Of a DNA stretch of 64,000 nucleotides, positions 35,799-48,105 are shown piece after piece (positions within the stretch are counted from its first letter, which is position 1; each line of letters starts with the position of its first letter). Where the stretch lies: the NCBI GenBank assembly GCA_017506865.1, contig JAFCMP010000511.1, positions 62,001-126,000 on the forward strand, read 5' to 3'. The stretch comes from Tribonema minus (taxonomy: Eukaryota; Sar; Xanthophyceae; Tribonematales; Tribonemataceae). The notes beneath the pieces are model-generated. The model saw nothing but the letters and a program-made list of their open reading frames with translations. It was not told the origin of the DNA and searched no databases. Made by a program: the position numbers and the translations under genes.

Positions 35799-35934
35799 AC
35801 TTGGAACTTGAAGTAGAGGGGGAGCGACACAGCGTAGCACTGGCGCGTAGCAGCAGGGAGTCCAGGGGGGGGGGGGGGGAGAAGCGGCGTTGATTTGAAG
35901 GGTTTAGGCTCTGACGCGTACTGCTTCTGATGTC

Positions 35935-35940
35935 AATAAA
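35935..35940 (+). terminator. Possible poly(A) signal of the QCR8-like gene
   Basis: AATAAA 137 nt past the stop codon at 35798. Other AATAAA motifs are rare in this GC-rich window. Use in this organism is unproven. Confidence 0.35.
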
Positions 35941-37393
35941 CATGGGGGATTGAAACAATGGCCTTTGTATGCGCGTCCGTTTCCTGGTGCAGGTCTCAGT
36001 TTGCTCAGCGAGGCCTTTGCAGTAGCAGTGCTCAATGCTGCCAGAGACTATATGCTCGCATGCCGCGTTGGCTACTTCGCATCCTGGTGCCATATTGCTC
36101 GCACTGTCCGGAGTTTGAACACACGATATCCCGTATGTGCAGCTGCGGCTGCTTTTGGTGCTTGTGCCGTGTCGCAGCTCTTTGTGTCCTCTGTTGCGCT
36201 CGCAACGCTCCGATCCAGCCGTTCACCAACTGCCGTTGCCATCTCACATTGCGCAAATGTCACACTGAGCTGATCTTAAAGGTGCATGCTGTGTCACTCT
36301 GGGTGTGTGTGCTACTGCTACAGTACATGTTCGACTCCAAGCTGATGTTGGTCACTGTTGACTCCACCCCAATTTGCACTGGACCCCTCCCCCCGCCCCC
36401 CACCCCCCCCACAAGCAGCAGCTGGTGTGAAGCTTCACTGCCAAGCACTTGGTTCACTAATTGAGGCGTGTTTCGCGCGTGCACCTGCCGTATGACTGCA
36501 ATGTGTGGCAGCTGTTGACATTCAAGACGCAATACCACATGCTGGGGACAAACAAGCATGCATGCGTCATTCGCGTGTGTACAGTTCTTTGCATTCTCGC
36601 CTGGGGCATCAATAAGCAACATGACAAAGTGTCTCCATGCTCATGAACATGTTGCAGCACAGAGATGCACACACAAAAACACGCCACTTGACAGACCATC
36701 TGGCTGAGCGAAGTGCACAAACGCTTGCGCATGATACGGACTCTGCGCGAAATCACTCTACTGGTAACATCGCTCAGAGCAATGACACGCCTCAGCAATG
36801 CAGGCGAGAACAGGGGTATGTATGCTGAAACTGAAGTGATGCACCACGGCATTCCCGACCGCAGGGCACAGCAGTGGAAATGGCACAAGCGCGATAACTG
36901 TATGTAACCATTGTTCAACGCTTCACGACCATCCTCGCTGTCTGCGAAACATGCACACTCTCCAGCCGAAGCTGGTGACACGGGTAGGTACGCTTCTGTG
37001 GGTATGTATGGCTCACCGGCCGTGCGGAATAATGACTCAACGCCGCGGAAGAAACAGATCGCGGCTACCAGCGGAATGGAATGGAGAATCTGCTAATTCG
37101 GAAGCGAGCGAACTCGTTGGAAGGCAGGGATGGCAATGCCGGTGACGACGACGGCTTATGGGAACGTGCGGAGTGACTGCCACAGATACCTGCTGGCGTG
37201 AGCGATTGTGATGCCACACCTCTATACCTACGCGTTTAACGCGTGCATGCCGTGACTGCTGAACGGTGCAACACAAAGATGGACCGTGTGATAGAATGAA
37301 CGCCCATCTCAGTGCTCGCAACCCCCCTCTCTCGCGGCGCCCGCTGCTACGCGGTGCGACGGCAGCGCCGCTTTGCGCATGCGAGCGCGTGCG
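35941..37393. other. Convergent intergenic region, no gene seen
   Basis: Lies between the 3' ends of QCR8 (+) and the ankyrin gene (-). Composition is closer to 50% GC and open frames are short and without coding-like third positions. Ends with C-run and G-run near 37320 and 37566. Confidence 0.5.
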
Positions 37394-39107
37394 TCAATCC
37401 ACCAGCGGGCAGCCGTTCGCTATGGCCCACTGCAGCACCGTCTGGTGGCCGTTGAGCGCTGCGTTGCGGCACGTCCAGGTGGACCACGGGCAGCCGTTGG
37501 CGCGCGCGTAGCGCAGCACGTCGAGGTGTGCGTTGCCGGCGGCGCACGTGCACGTGCCTGCGGCGCGGGGAGGGGGGGGGGGGGGGCAGCGGGGGTCAGA
37601 TGTACCCCGTGCTCCTATGTGAAGTGAGGCGAGACGCTCTCTGCAGCTGCGGGGCATGTCGCTGTGGCTCTGCATAGCAGTGCTGTGCACAGTGACGTGC
37701 AGAAAGCAGGTGATGCGTGGTCAGGCAGAGGACGAGGCGGAAGCGGAGGGAGTGCCAAGTGCTACACGAGGGCACGGGCTGTGGAACATGGCGTCATACC
37801 CGCTCCCAAAGCGACCATTCAGAGCGCCGGCACTTACTGTAGTATATGCAGACCTGCATGCCAGCTTGAAGGCAAGCCCTTCCTTGCAGGCGGGACACGA
37901 CTCGCTACTTGCACGGGTGTGTCTATCACGGTGCATTCAGGGCGTGCTGTGGGCACAGGTCAATGGCCTGGCCCCACGTGTTGCACAGCAGACGAGCTCA
38001 CCCTCGTCCCAGGCAATGCCATTCGCGCGCGCCCAGCGCAGCACCGCCAGGTGACCGCCGCTCGCGGCCGCGGCGCACGTCGCCTCGTTCACCGGGAAGC
38101 CGTTGTCGCGCGCCCATATGACCACCTCCAGCCGGCCGTTCTCCGCGGCCCACTGCGCGAGGTCGAGGCGCCGCGGGCAGCGGTTGCGGTACGCCCACTG
38201 CAGCAGCGCGACGCTCCACGCCATCTCCTTCATGGACGTGCGCTTGCTGCCGCCGTGCACGCCGGCGTACACGCCGCGCCACTCGCGGCTCACGCCGGCG
38301 ACCTGGGTCATGCGCGGACGCAGGGCGCGGGCACATTGAGTGTTGCGTGGCGTGAAGGTACTTGATGCGCACACTCGTAGCAATCACGCACTCTCTGTCG
38401 TGCGCGGTACACATTGGACCTAGCACGGAAGAGTCCCGTCGGGTGTCTGATGCCCTAGTCTCCTGACTGCACTGATGCACATGAAAATGCCAAAAACACT
38501 TTGCAGTTGCTCGTTCGGAATCCTTGGCTTACAGGCAACAGTTGTTACAGGACAAGAGGAAGGGGGCAGGTTATGTGGTGTATACCCTTGGTGGTATGTG
38601 GAGACGGCTGCCCACAAGGAGCAGACAACTGGATTATGCAACGGGCTAAGCTGCAGCCTGCTCCCAGGGGTCCCCCTTGCAACCCCATCTGGACCAGAAA
38701 TGTGAGTGTGTCTTTGTCTCTGCTGTGGTGAGTTGGCTGCACCATTCTGCCTCGTACAAGAAGGGATGCGTTGTTTGTAACAAGGTGAAAGTATTCTGCA
38801 CATCGCGGCCAGGCATGCCAGCATCAGCACTGTCATCAGCTGATCACCTGTAGATGGTGGCCAGGGCCAAGCAGCTCGATGATCCTTCCCCAGACGTCGG
38901 CTGATGGTCGTCCATCAAGTTCAAGACGTCCGGCTGCAGACGTAAATAGCAGAACACTGCAGTGAGGGCCACCTTGCACGAAAACTGGCGGGCAAAACTG
39001 TGCACGCTTGAGAACACCCTGTGCATGCCATGCAAACACCCTGTGCAAGCCATGCAGCGCGTACCATAGTTGTTTCGCTGCCGCTGCTGTCGCCTAGCCT
39101 CCTTCAT
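37394..39107 (-). CDS. F-box-like protein with ankyrin-type repeats, four exons
   Basis: Exons 39107-39065, 38933-38848, 38302-38002, 37557-37394 join in phase to 198 codons (197 aa). Residues ~20-55 (SADVWGRIIELLGPGHHL then VAGVSREWRGVY) have the shape of an F-box, which recruits SCF ubiquitin ligases. Residues ~75-197 hold about three degenerate ankyrin units of the type 'GHLAVLRWARANG', 'AHLDVLRYARANGCPW' and 'GHQTVLQWAIANGCPL'. The protein ends mid-repeat at TGA, so it is short compared with the long arrays usual in brown and yellow-green algae. Role as an adaptor for protein turnover is inference. The first 43-nt exon is the least certain. Confidence 0.7.
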
Positions 39108-40967
39108 TGCGCCCGCTGACTCAGCCTGCCGGCCTTGGAAACTTTGGGGGGCATCTCCGCAAAGGGGGCTGATGAGGCCTCTGCGGAGGAGGTAGACGCC
39201 TCATGGCGAAGAGGGGCGGCACGCATGTAGCAGGCGGCGATACGTTCTGACTGAACAGCCGTTCTTGCGCAATTTATCACAATTTCTTATGGTGCACTTC
39301 AACTTTGAAGTGCCTGTTCGTTTGGATTTATTTTCAGCGATGATACTTGGCTAAGACAAACAAGGAGGAGCTACATACATGGAGCAAGAAAAGCGCAGCA
39401 CCAGCATCCTTTTACTCTGCGCCCGTGAGTAGGCCTGCAGACGGGCCTGATTCGTACGCGGCAGCCGTCTACTTCCTGTGCCACTGTTTGCCCGTATGTT
39501 TGTAGATTGCGAGTTGCATCTGGCATCTGGCACGCGCTGGCGTTGCATCTGGCACCACGCACGCTGGCACCACGCACGCATGGCTCATATATGGCCCCGT
39601 TGTGGCTTTGATGTGAAAGCACTGCAAAACCAGGTACATACATACGAGAGATTGACCACAAGGTGACGGGCAGCATGAAGGGCACTGCAGTCGACTTATC
39701 TCACCCTGCAGTATTCCACTCACGTTGCGATGGGGGGGGGAATGGGAGCAGTTGTGGCGGTGCGGCTAGTGTGTGCAACTTGCAGTTCACATTGATGCAG
39801 GTATTCTCTGATGAAGTTGGGTCAATTGCAGTCACTCACCTGCTCTGTTTTGCCAGACAGCACCAAGAGCTACCTTGACCATACCTCCTTAATCCCACAT
39901 TACATTCATGTTCACTTCCAGCCTACAGCTGTTGGGGATGCGTCAGCAGTCACTGTGGCAGGGGGGGGGGGTGATTTGCAACAGTAGTACCTCGAATATT
40001 TTTTGCAGCGATGATTATATGCTTGATCATCAGGCTGCTGATAAGTTACCACATGCGCGACGAGAGCGCAAGGCGCATTTGTGTAGCAAGCAGCTGCTGC
40101 TTCAGAGGCACTAGAGTCTTGGCACAACGGCTTACACCTAGGTGTTTTCCTGCACCACTGGCATAAGCAGCAAGAGTGGCCTTTGACACCACGAGTGCGA
40201 GCGAGGATGCGTCGTGCTTCCACTACAATCCCATCACAAATTCAAGGCACTGCTGGCAGCGCGTGTGAAAACCCCGGGCCTGACCTTCAGGTGACTACAG
40301 GCTGCATCACCTGTCAGAATTGGAGTTCAACAAGCTTGCTCAAAGGCTTGACGCACTGGCAGTCCTGGCTGCGCAGGCCATGCATGTGGGTTTGCGCCAT
40401 GTTTTACCATGCAACTTGAAGAGGCATATTAGTGGACCCTTGTGGTGCCACAGTCCTAGACTCTGGGCTGACCGGCTTTTGTGCTGGTTGACAAAGGCGG
40501 CTAGTTGGCTGCAGCTCATGAGCAAGGCATCACTGATGTGCATGCCAGTCGGCCAGCAACATTGTGATGCTGAGCAGCGGTACAGGATGGCCATACACGC
40601 CTCAAGACGTGGTGTGTAGAGAGACATAGCGCTACTTTTAAGGTAACAGTAGCCGCTGCACCCCCAGTACGCGAGATGTCCCACTCCTCCTGGATGTTGG
40701 CCAGCCATGCCTCAGATTGCTGCACAGTAGACACCAATCCAGTAGACACCAACCTGCCTGTGTCGAGAACAATGTTGAAGTTGAAGTTAAAAGATCTTTA
40801 GCTCACGATGGGAAACTCTGGGAGAGGGGGCCGTATGATCACCTATTCCTAGCTAGATTGCGTTCTTCCGAGCCACACCAACGAGCATGCTCAATCATGT
40901 GCAGGCTGCTTGCCTGCCTGCCTCCTTTGGCGTTACTCTGGAGGTCTCTCCCGCAAGCTAATCGGCG
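39108..40967. promoter_or_regulatory. Divergent intergenic region, ankyrin and glycosyltransferase genes
   Basis: 1.86 kb between two divergent starts, AT-richer than the genes. It contains a small hairpin gcacttcaa/ttgaagtgc at 39295-39314 and a G-run at 39961. No gene seen. Confidence 0.4.
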
Positions 40968-41063
40968 ATGCGGCCTGTGTGGCAGGGATTGTCGGCTTTG
41001 CTGCTGCTTCTGCGAGTGATGGCGCTGGTAGTTGCGCAGGCTCAGCAGCAGCACGATCAGCAA

Positions 41064-41096
<33 letters not shown>

Positions 41097-44000
41097 CAAC
41101 TGCAGCACAAGCTCAATGTTGCATTGCACGCTCAGGTGGATCCGGGATCGGGATTCATAGTGGGCAGTGTTCTGACGACAGAGGGGATGAAGCAGGCACT
41201 GCTGGACAGCGGCAAGGTGGCTCATGCTCAGGTACCTAGTTGACAAAACAACACTGTGCTTGAGACTTGCTGAGCAGCTGCTGGTGGTGTTCTGTGGTCA
41301 AAATGCAACTTGTGATCAAATCGAGTCAGCTGATATGTCGCAAACTCGCACTCTATCAGGGAACATGGCAGCAACAACTGTGTGTATGCTCACCCCCTCA
41401 GTGCCGGCCATCCCCATGTGTTTGTGCACAGGTGTTCTACCCCTTTGCCTACACTGGCCTCCATGATAGGTAAGCCCAGCATTCGTGATGCAGCTGTGGG
41501 TGTGCTGCAGCCCTCCTGCAGCTCACTCATCGTCTTTGCGTGATGGATTTTGAAGCGGAGAATGCCGCTGATGACTCGTTGCTGAGAAGCTCGATGCGCG
41601 AAGCTCGCAATTGGTTAGGACCGCATTCGGTCAGCGCAAACCCTCATGATAGCTCTCATTCTGCTGCCGCAGCATGCGGGCACATGGGCAGTAATCCGCC
41701 CACTCGGATCAGAGATGCAGGCCCTGCACACTGGCGGTGGGTGCCCCCCCGGTTGTGCTTCCAAGCAACTGCATGGAACGCTGCGCGCATCGCATGCAGC
41801 CTGCATGCACCACTGAAGTTTGTCTTATTGCGATGTGGTCAACATACACAAGTGTTCATTTGAAGAGTGTGCGCATCGACGAGCGCTGCGCAGTGTCCCA
41901 GTGGCCATAATCACTCCTCCTCACCCTCCCCCCCTCACCCCCCCCTCCCCCCATCTCTCCCTGCACCGCCCTGCCCCCTTCCACACAGAGTCTGGGACAT
42001 TGCAATCATAGAGGGCTACACGCTCATGATCAACGCCTTCATTCATGAGGTGCGGCGCGCGTCGCACGGCCGCACCAAGGTCTTCTTCTATTGCCTCGAC
42101 CCCGCGCTGCCGGGTCTCACTGCAACGGCAGCGCTCGATGTCGACGGCTTTCTCACCAATTCATTGCCGGTAAGACAAGGACCGGCTCTTTTGAGCTGTG
42201 GAGTGTGTGTGCATACTTTCGGTGCCATTTTCAGGGGGGCAGTCAGGGGGATAGGGGGTAGAGGAGGGGGTGGGGCAGTGGGTTGCTCGCGAGTGAATCT
42301 GTTATGTGTGCACGCATGCACCGCGCCTCACGATCTGGCCAGGAGCGCAGATGACAACTGCGTCGCTGGTTTGCACGTTGAACGATGAACATACGGCTCA
42401 GCGGTCGTGGGCCTTCTCGAGCTAGCTGCCTGATGCGTGTGCCACGCACTATGTGCAGGGTCGGCGCTCGTGTGCCTTGCCGCGGTCTCATCACCGACAC
42501 CCCATGGACAGCGTACAACCGCATGCTACGCCCCCGCCCCCCTCAGAGTCCCTCAGTCCGCCAGTGCAGATTGCCTAGTTTTGAAAGCGCTGCAGCGACC
42601 AGCGGTGCCGGCACCCGCCCCTCGCCCGCCGCTGTCTTTCAAACACCGCTGCATTCTTGAGCTCTCAGCTTGCGCGTGCTATATATCTTGCTTGGCAATG
42701 CGCGTGCCATGTGCCTGCAACTCGCCACTACCGTCATTGACATTTGCACACTTGCTGACAGCTGCTCCTTGCGATCCGCCGCCACCGCCGTTGACATTTG
42801 CGCACCGACCGCGCGTACCACGCGCCCTCGCACCCCCTCTGCCTGCGCACTCACAATCCCCCCTCGCCCTAAACCTCAACTTCCATGATCACCTATCTCA
42901 GGTGCTGCAGGTGCTGCAGCGCTCAGCGCCGACGGCGTATCTGCCGCTCGCCGTGGACGCCGCCGCGTTCGCGTTTCAGCCGCTGCCGCCGCCGCTGCCG
43001 CCAGCGGCGCGCGTGGTGTTCGTCGGCGCGGGCGGCGCGCTCGGCATCAAGAAGGTGCCCTTGAAGCTAAAGCTGAAGTTGAAGTTTACTCTTTCAACTT
43101 GAAGAGCAGGAATGCCTCAATCCTTTGGTGTAGGGTGCTGATTGTGCCATGCGCTCAACAGATGTGAGCGTACGCTCCCCGTCGCCGGAACAGCTGCTGC
43201 TGTGCGCCGGGGTGTTGTCGATGCAGCGCATCTCGGTACCTGTACGAAAGTAGATGTGCTGTTGCGGATGCGTTGCATCGGCAACACCTGGGCGCACTCT
43301 GCTACACTTGCTGGGTTGGTACATATGCGGCGCGCTGGGGTTGCAACAGATGCCATCGACTGCTGCTGCATCCTTGTAATCAGAATACGGAGAGCCCCAC
43401 TGGTGCACGGCGCGGCTGCGCTTCTCAAACGCGACATGCGAGCCCTGCACGGTGGACTCAATGCAGACGTAGAGGCGACCTGCTTGCCGGCGTCGTGCTC
43501 TGCGCTGCAGCGGCGCTGACGCAAGCGCGGGCGGCGCTGGCAGCGCTGCTGCGTGTGCTGAACACCGAGAAGCCAGCGTCTGAAACGAACCCCCAGCCTG
43601 CACACGTCTCCCAACTGACTCTCTCAAGACAGCAGGATTCGCCTTGCGCAATAGTTCCTTCTCTTGCTGTGACTAGCCCCGCCGTACACTCCGCACACCG
43701 CTCGCAATGGCGCAGCCGCGCGCCCATCGTTCACGGGGGGGGGGGGGCGAACCTGCGCGTTTCGCGTAGCATGCACCCCCGCGACCTGTATCCCACCTTG
43801 CTCAACCTAACCTCTCTCTCTGTGCAATGCCTGAAGTTGATGCTGTGTGCGGCGGCACCCTGCGGCTCGACAGTCATGGCAGCGGCTGCACTGCGCTCGT
43901 GCCGTACTGGCCCATAGAGCCAACATGACTCTCGGTGTCTACAAGAATTCACTCCCCTATTCGCGGGTTTAACCTACCTACAGGACCTGGAGTGGATGCT

Positions 44001-47000
44001 GCTCGAAGCGGCGCCCTTCGGCCTCGACATCTATGGCAGCGGCTGGGGCGCGCACGCCGCGCTCGCGCATTCAAAATAGGCGTAGGCCTCGGTATCTGTA
44101 AGACTCCACTCGCATACGTGCACGTCTAATCGCATATTCGCACATTTAACCAATCCTACACTTTTCTGCAGGACCTCGAGTGGATGCTACTCGAGGCAGC
44201 GCCGTTCGGCCTCGACATCTACGGCAGCGGCTGGGGCGCGCACGCCGCGCTCGCGCCACATTGGCGCGGCGTCGCGCCGCAGGGCGCTCTGCCTTCCATT
44301 TACGGTGCGGCGCTGGCGGTCATCGGCGCGACCATGGATGCTCAGCGCGCGCAGGTGCGTGATTCCGCTGCGAACGCCTTCAGAGCGATATGGCGCAGGA
44401 TTGGATGCTTGGCGCGCTCGAAAAGTACGCTGAGCGCTGGGCACTGATGCCGCGCTGGCATTGCTCAGCGCATCCATGGAAAGATGTTCAGCACGCAGGT
44501 GCGTTTCGCGACCAGCGTGATGGGTCACGAAAATCAAAATCGTCGCCTCGTCCGAAGCTGGTGCATGGGTTTTGAGCTGTCGTGCGTGCATCGGACGGCG
44601 GTGCGAGCGCGGCGCATGTGCTTGTACACAAGGCGGCACATCCTTGGAAGATCTGTGCACCAGGCGGGGGGGCACACGCGCGTCGGGAGTAGCAGAGTCG
44701 CACATAACATGCACACAAGGGGCCGCAGCTCGCCCCCGCCGCGATGCGCAGTCAACATTGGGGGCTTGGCCCCTCAACCACCGCCGCCGCCGCCGCCGCA
44801 GGGCATGGTCAACAACCGCGTCTTCGAGGCCGTCGGCGCGCCGCTCATCACGGACGCGAGGCGCACACGCGCGTCAGGAGTAACCCGGTCGCAGATATCA
44901 TGCAAAAGGAGCCGTAGCTCGTCCGCTGCTGCACAGCGCCCGCTGCGCCCTCTCAACCGCCGCCGCCGCCGCCGCCGCAGGGCATGGTCAACAACCGCGT
45001 GTACGAGGCGCTCGCCGTCGGCGCGCCGCTCATCACGGACGCGTTCCCCGCGCTCGAGGCGCTGTTCCCGCCGCCGCTCGCGCTGGCGGCGCGCGCGCGC
45101 GGCGACGTCGCGCGCCACCTGCGCGCGCTGCTGGCGGCGCCGGCGGCGGAGGCGGCGCGCGCGCGTGCGGCGCGCCGCGCCGCCGTCGCCGCCGCGCACA
45201 CGTGGGGCGTGCGCATGGACGACCTGCTGCGCGTCGCCGCGCGCGCGCCGCCCGCCGGCGCCGCCGACGTGTGTGCGCGCCGCAACTGCCTCGGTGAGCG
45301 CGCGACGAAGCGAGCGTGTTTGACAGGAGGGCGGCGCTGCCGTGCGGTGTCGCCGGTGCATAGGGCCTGCGGCTGTGGCTGCGAGCAGCACCACCCCCCA
45401 GGCTTTGCTGCTGCTACCTGGGCGTGCAGGCTCTGAAACGGCCACCACGGATGCGCACCGCGGCCAGAGTGCGGCACGCTGCTGCTCTGCTGCGCTTCGC
45501 CCCGGTCACGTGCGACCTCTGATGCTTGGAAGAGAGCCGCAGAGCAGGTGGGCAAGGTGGAGTAGGTAAGGTGATGTCTGCGCTCAACACGCGCCTGGCG
45601 CGCGAGCCGCGGCTGCGGCAGGTGCTGCGCTGCTCCGCGGCGCACCCGTTCTATGGTCTGACCTCAGAGCATGCCTCTCGTAGACCTGCTGCAGCTGCAG
45701 TGGCGCACGCGCGCGCAACGCCACGTGGTACACAGAAAAATCCGCTGCGACACGGTCAATGCGCGCGCTGCCAGTCACCGCCTACGCTGCGTGTGCGCGC
45801 TGCGGCCTTGGTGAGAAAACGGTGGCAGGGCTGCCACACCGAGTGCTGCCTTGCTGACACATGAGCGATGGCGCCGCTGTTCGACTGTGCCGCTGCACAG
45901 ACCCATCTCTGAGGGCATGTATGTAATCATGTATTTATCATCCACCGCGAGTATTGCTTTCTAAACCTCAATGAATGCCCCTTCCCCCCCCCCCCCGCCC
46001 CCCTCCGCCCCCACATCCCACGCGCCACCGCGGCGGCAGCCATCGTGATCATCGCGGACCCGCACCTGCGCCACGACGCGCTGCTCGCCACAACGCTCGG
46101 CGCCGCCGTCGCGCAGCTTGGCAGTGCCTACCGCATCCGCTGGGCGCACGTTGCGCCGCGCTGTGAGGACGCCGCGTGCCTCCGCGCCGCCGACGCCGTC
46201 TGGGCCGTCGGCGCGTGGGGCGGCGCTGCCGACGCCGCCGTGCGCCGCGCGCTGAGCACCGCTGCGGACGGCAGCGGCAGCGGCGGCGGCTATGGCGGCG
46301 GCGGCGGTGTGCACCCGGTGGCGCCGCGTCTCACGCCGCGCACGCGCGCCCTCGTGCTGTGGCCTGTGGACTCGGACCAGTTGGTAGCGTTGGCAGGGGC
46401 GGAGTCGGGCGGTGCTGCCAGCGCTGCAGCTGCCGCCGCGCGCGCGGCGCCGCTGCGCTGGTACGACGTCGTGTACCTCGCCACAGACATCGACAGGGAG
46501 TCGGTGATCGCGGCGAGTAGCGGCACCGGCAGCAGCGGCAGCGGCGGCGACGATGAGCTGCCCCTCAGCATACTGCAGCACGCGTGGGGGCTGCCGCTGG
46601 CGGCGCCGCCGCCGCCGCCGGCGACGGCGCCATCGCCGCCCGCGGCATACAACTGCGTGGTAATCGGCACGCTGGACGCGCTCCGCCAGCTGCTGCTGCA
46701 CGCCTCCGAGTGCGCTGCGCGGACTGCCGCCGCTGCTGCTGGCACCCCGGCAACGGCGCTGCTCATCCTGCTCACGTCGACCGATCCGGACGCGCCGGCG
46801 CCGCCGCCACTGTCCGCGCACCTGCCGCCGGCCCTCGCAGCGGCGCCGCTGCGCGCGCTGCCACGCGTTCTGCGCGTCGCCGGCGGCGCGGCGGACGCGG
46901 CGCTCGTGCGCGGCGCCGCCGACGTGCCGCCGCTGCTGAGCGCCGTCGCTGCTGCCGCGCACGTCCGCGTCGCCAACGGGCCGCGCACGGGGCTGCTGGG

Positions 47001-47408
47001 GCTGTGGGCGGTGGCGCTGCTCGCCGCCGCGGGGCGCGGCGGCGCGGCTGCGCTCGACGACGCTGCGGACACGCGCGTGCGCGAGGGCCTGCGCTGGCTG
47101 CGCGGCGCCTCGTACGCAGCAGCGCTCGCCAAGGGCGTCACGCGCGCGCTGTGCCTAGGCCTGGGGCCGAGCGCTGTGGAGCTTGTGGCGCCGCGCGGCG
47201 GCGACGTGTTGCCGCCGCCGCCGGCGGCGGCGCGGCTGGAGGCACGCGTGACAGAGTTTGTTGCGGGGCGTGACGGCAGCGTGTGCGTGGTCGTCGAGGG
47301 GCTGCCGCTCGACGCGGCGGTGTGCGCGCTGCGCGGCGACGTGCCGCTGCTGCTGGCGCTGGAGGGCGCGCTGAGCGTGGACGAGCTCGCCGCCGCCGCT
47401 GCCGCCGC

Positions 47409-47459
<51 letters not shown>

Positions 47460-48105
47460 GGCAGCGGCGGCAGCGTCGACAACGACGACGGCAGCGCTCG
47501 TGTCTGACGGCACAGGCTCCGCGCCAGCGCCGCCAGTGCCGGCAGCAGCCGTGCCAGCGTCAGCAGCTGCGGCCATACCAGCGCCGGATTCGGCGGCGCC
47601 CGCGGCGACGGCGCCCTCGCCAGATGCCTCTGCGGAGCTGGAGCTCATGCTGGCGCTGACGCTGCGCCTCGAGCTGCGCAGCAACATGTACAGGGACGTC
47701 GTGCGCACGTCGCGGCCCGTCACCGTGTTCGTGCCGCTCGCGAGCGCGCGCGCGGGAGCGGCGCCCGTCACCGGACCCGCCTCAGGGCCGGGCAGCGCGG
47801 CGGTCATGCGTGTCGACGTGCGGCAGCTCATCGCGCCGGAGCGCTTAGTGCTGCGGCAGCGGGTGACGCCCGTTGCGGCAGGCGGCGGCAGTGGCTGCGC
47901 AGCGACGGCAGGCGGAGGCGGAGCGTGCTCCGGGGCGGCGCACAAGTGGGCAGCACCGGACGTGGCAGGTGGCAGCAGCGGTGGCGGACGCTGCGCGACT
48001 GCGACAGGCGGCGATGGCGCATGCTCTGCAGCTGAGACGGCTGGTGCTGGCGCCATCAGCGACCAAAGCGGCAGTACAGCTGTACCAAAGGTAGCAATCA
48101 GCTGA
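40968..48105 (+). CDS. Secretory-route CgeB-like glycosyltransferase with long Ala-rich C-terminal region
   Basis: Exons: 40968-41231, 41432-41469, 41989-42169, 42902-43054, 44172-44354, 44981-45293, (45566-45655), 46040-48105; phases agree and total 1096 codons (1095 aa). Residues 1-25 form a signal peptide or anchor, then a polyQ stretch (~35-45). Residues ~86-380 are a GT-B glycosyltransferase: VWDIAIIEGYT; VDGFLTNS; RVVFVGAGGALGIKK; WMLLEAAPFGLDIYGSGWG; PSIYGAALAVIGATMDAQRA; and the donor-site motif GMVNNRVYEALAVGAPLI, as in CgeB/YkvP-type transferases. Residues 408-1095, from one exon, are Ala/Pro-rich with patches like a second degenerate domain (YDVVYLATDIDRESV) and a ~20-Ala tract (~860-885). 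Donor sugar and acceptor unknown; cell-wall or Golgi glycosylation is inference. The 90-nt exon 7 is frame-neutral and may be optional. Confidence 0.75.
43984..44069 (+). repeat. Decayed copy of the start of glycosyltransferase exon 5
   Basis: The first ~85 nt of the exon at 44172 recur 188 bp upstream with an intact AG acceptor and open frame, ending in 'attcaaaatagg', where the frame stops. Identity is about 90%, much closer than other copies, so this duplication looks recent. Confidence 0.9.
44660..44880 (+). repeat. Copies of the start of glycosyltransferase exon 6
   Basis: The acceptor and first ~60 nt of the exon at 44981 recur at 44802, 179 bp upstream, with nearly identical (CCG)n tracts. 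The tail 'ggcgcacacgcgcgtcaggagta' after this copy also occurs at ~44672, marking a further unit. Confidence 0.85.
47397..47475 (+). repeat. Poly-alanine (GCT/GCC)n tract inside coding exon
   Basis: About 26 GCN codons in frame in the last glycosyltransferase exon. Confidence 0.9.

Noticed and set aside
46290..48056. 588-codon open frame on the minus strand opposite the glycosyltransferase exon
   Set aside because: Ser/Ala/Thr-rich mirror of a GC-rich coding exon. The + frame joins upstream exons in phase; this one has no splice partners.
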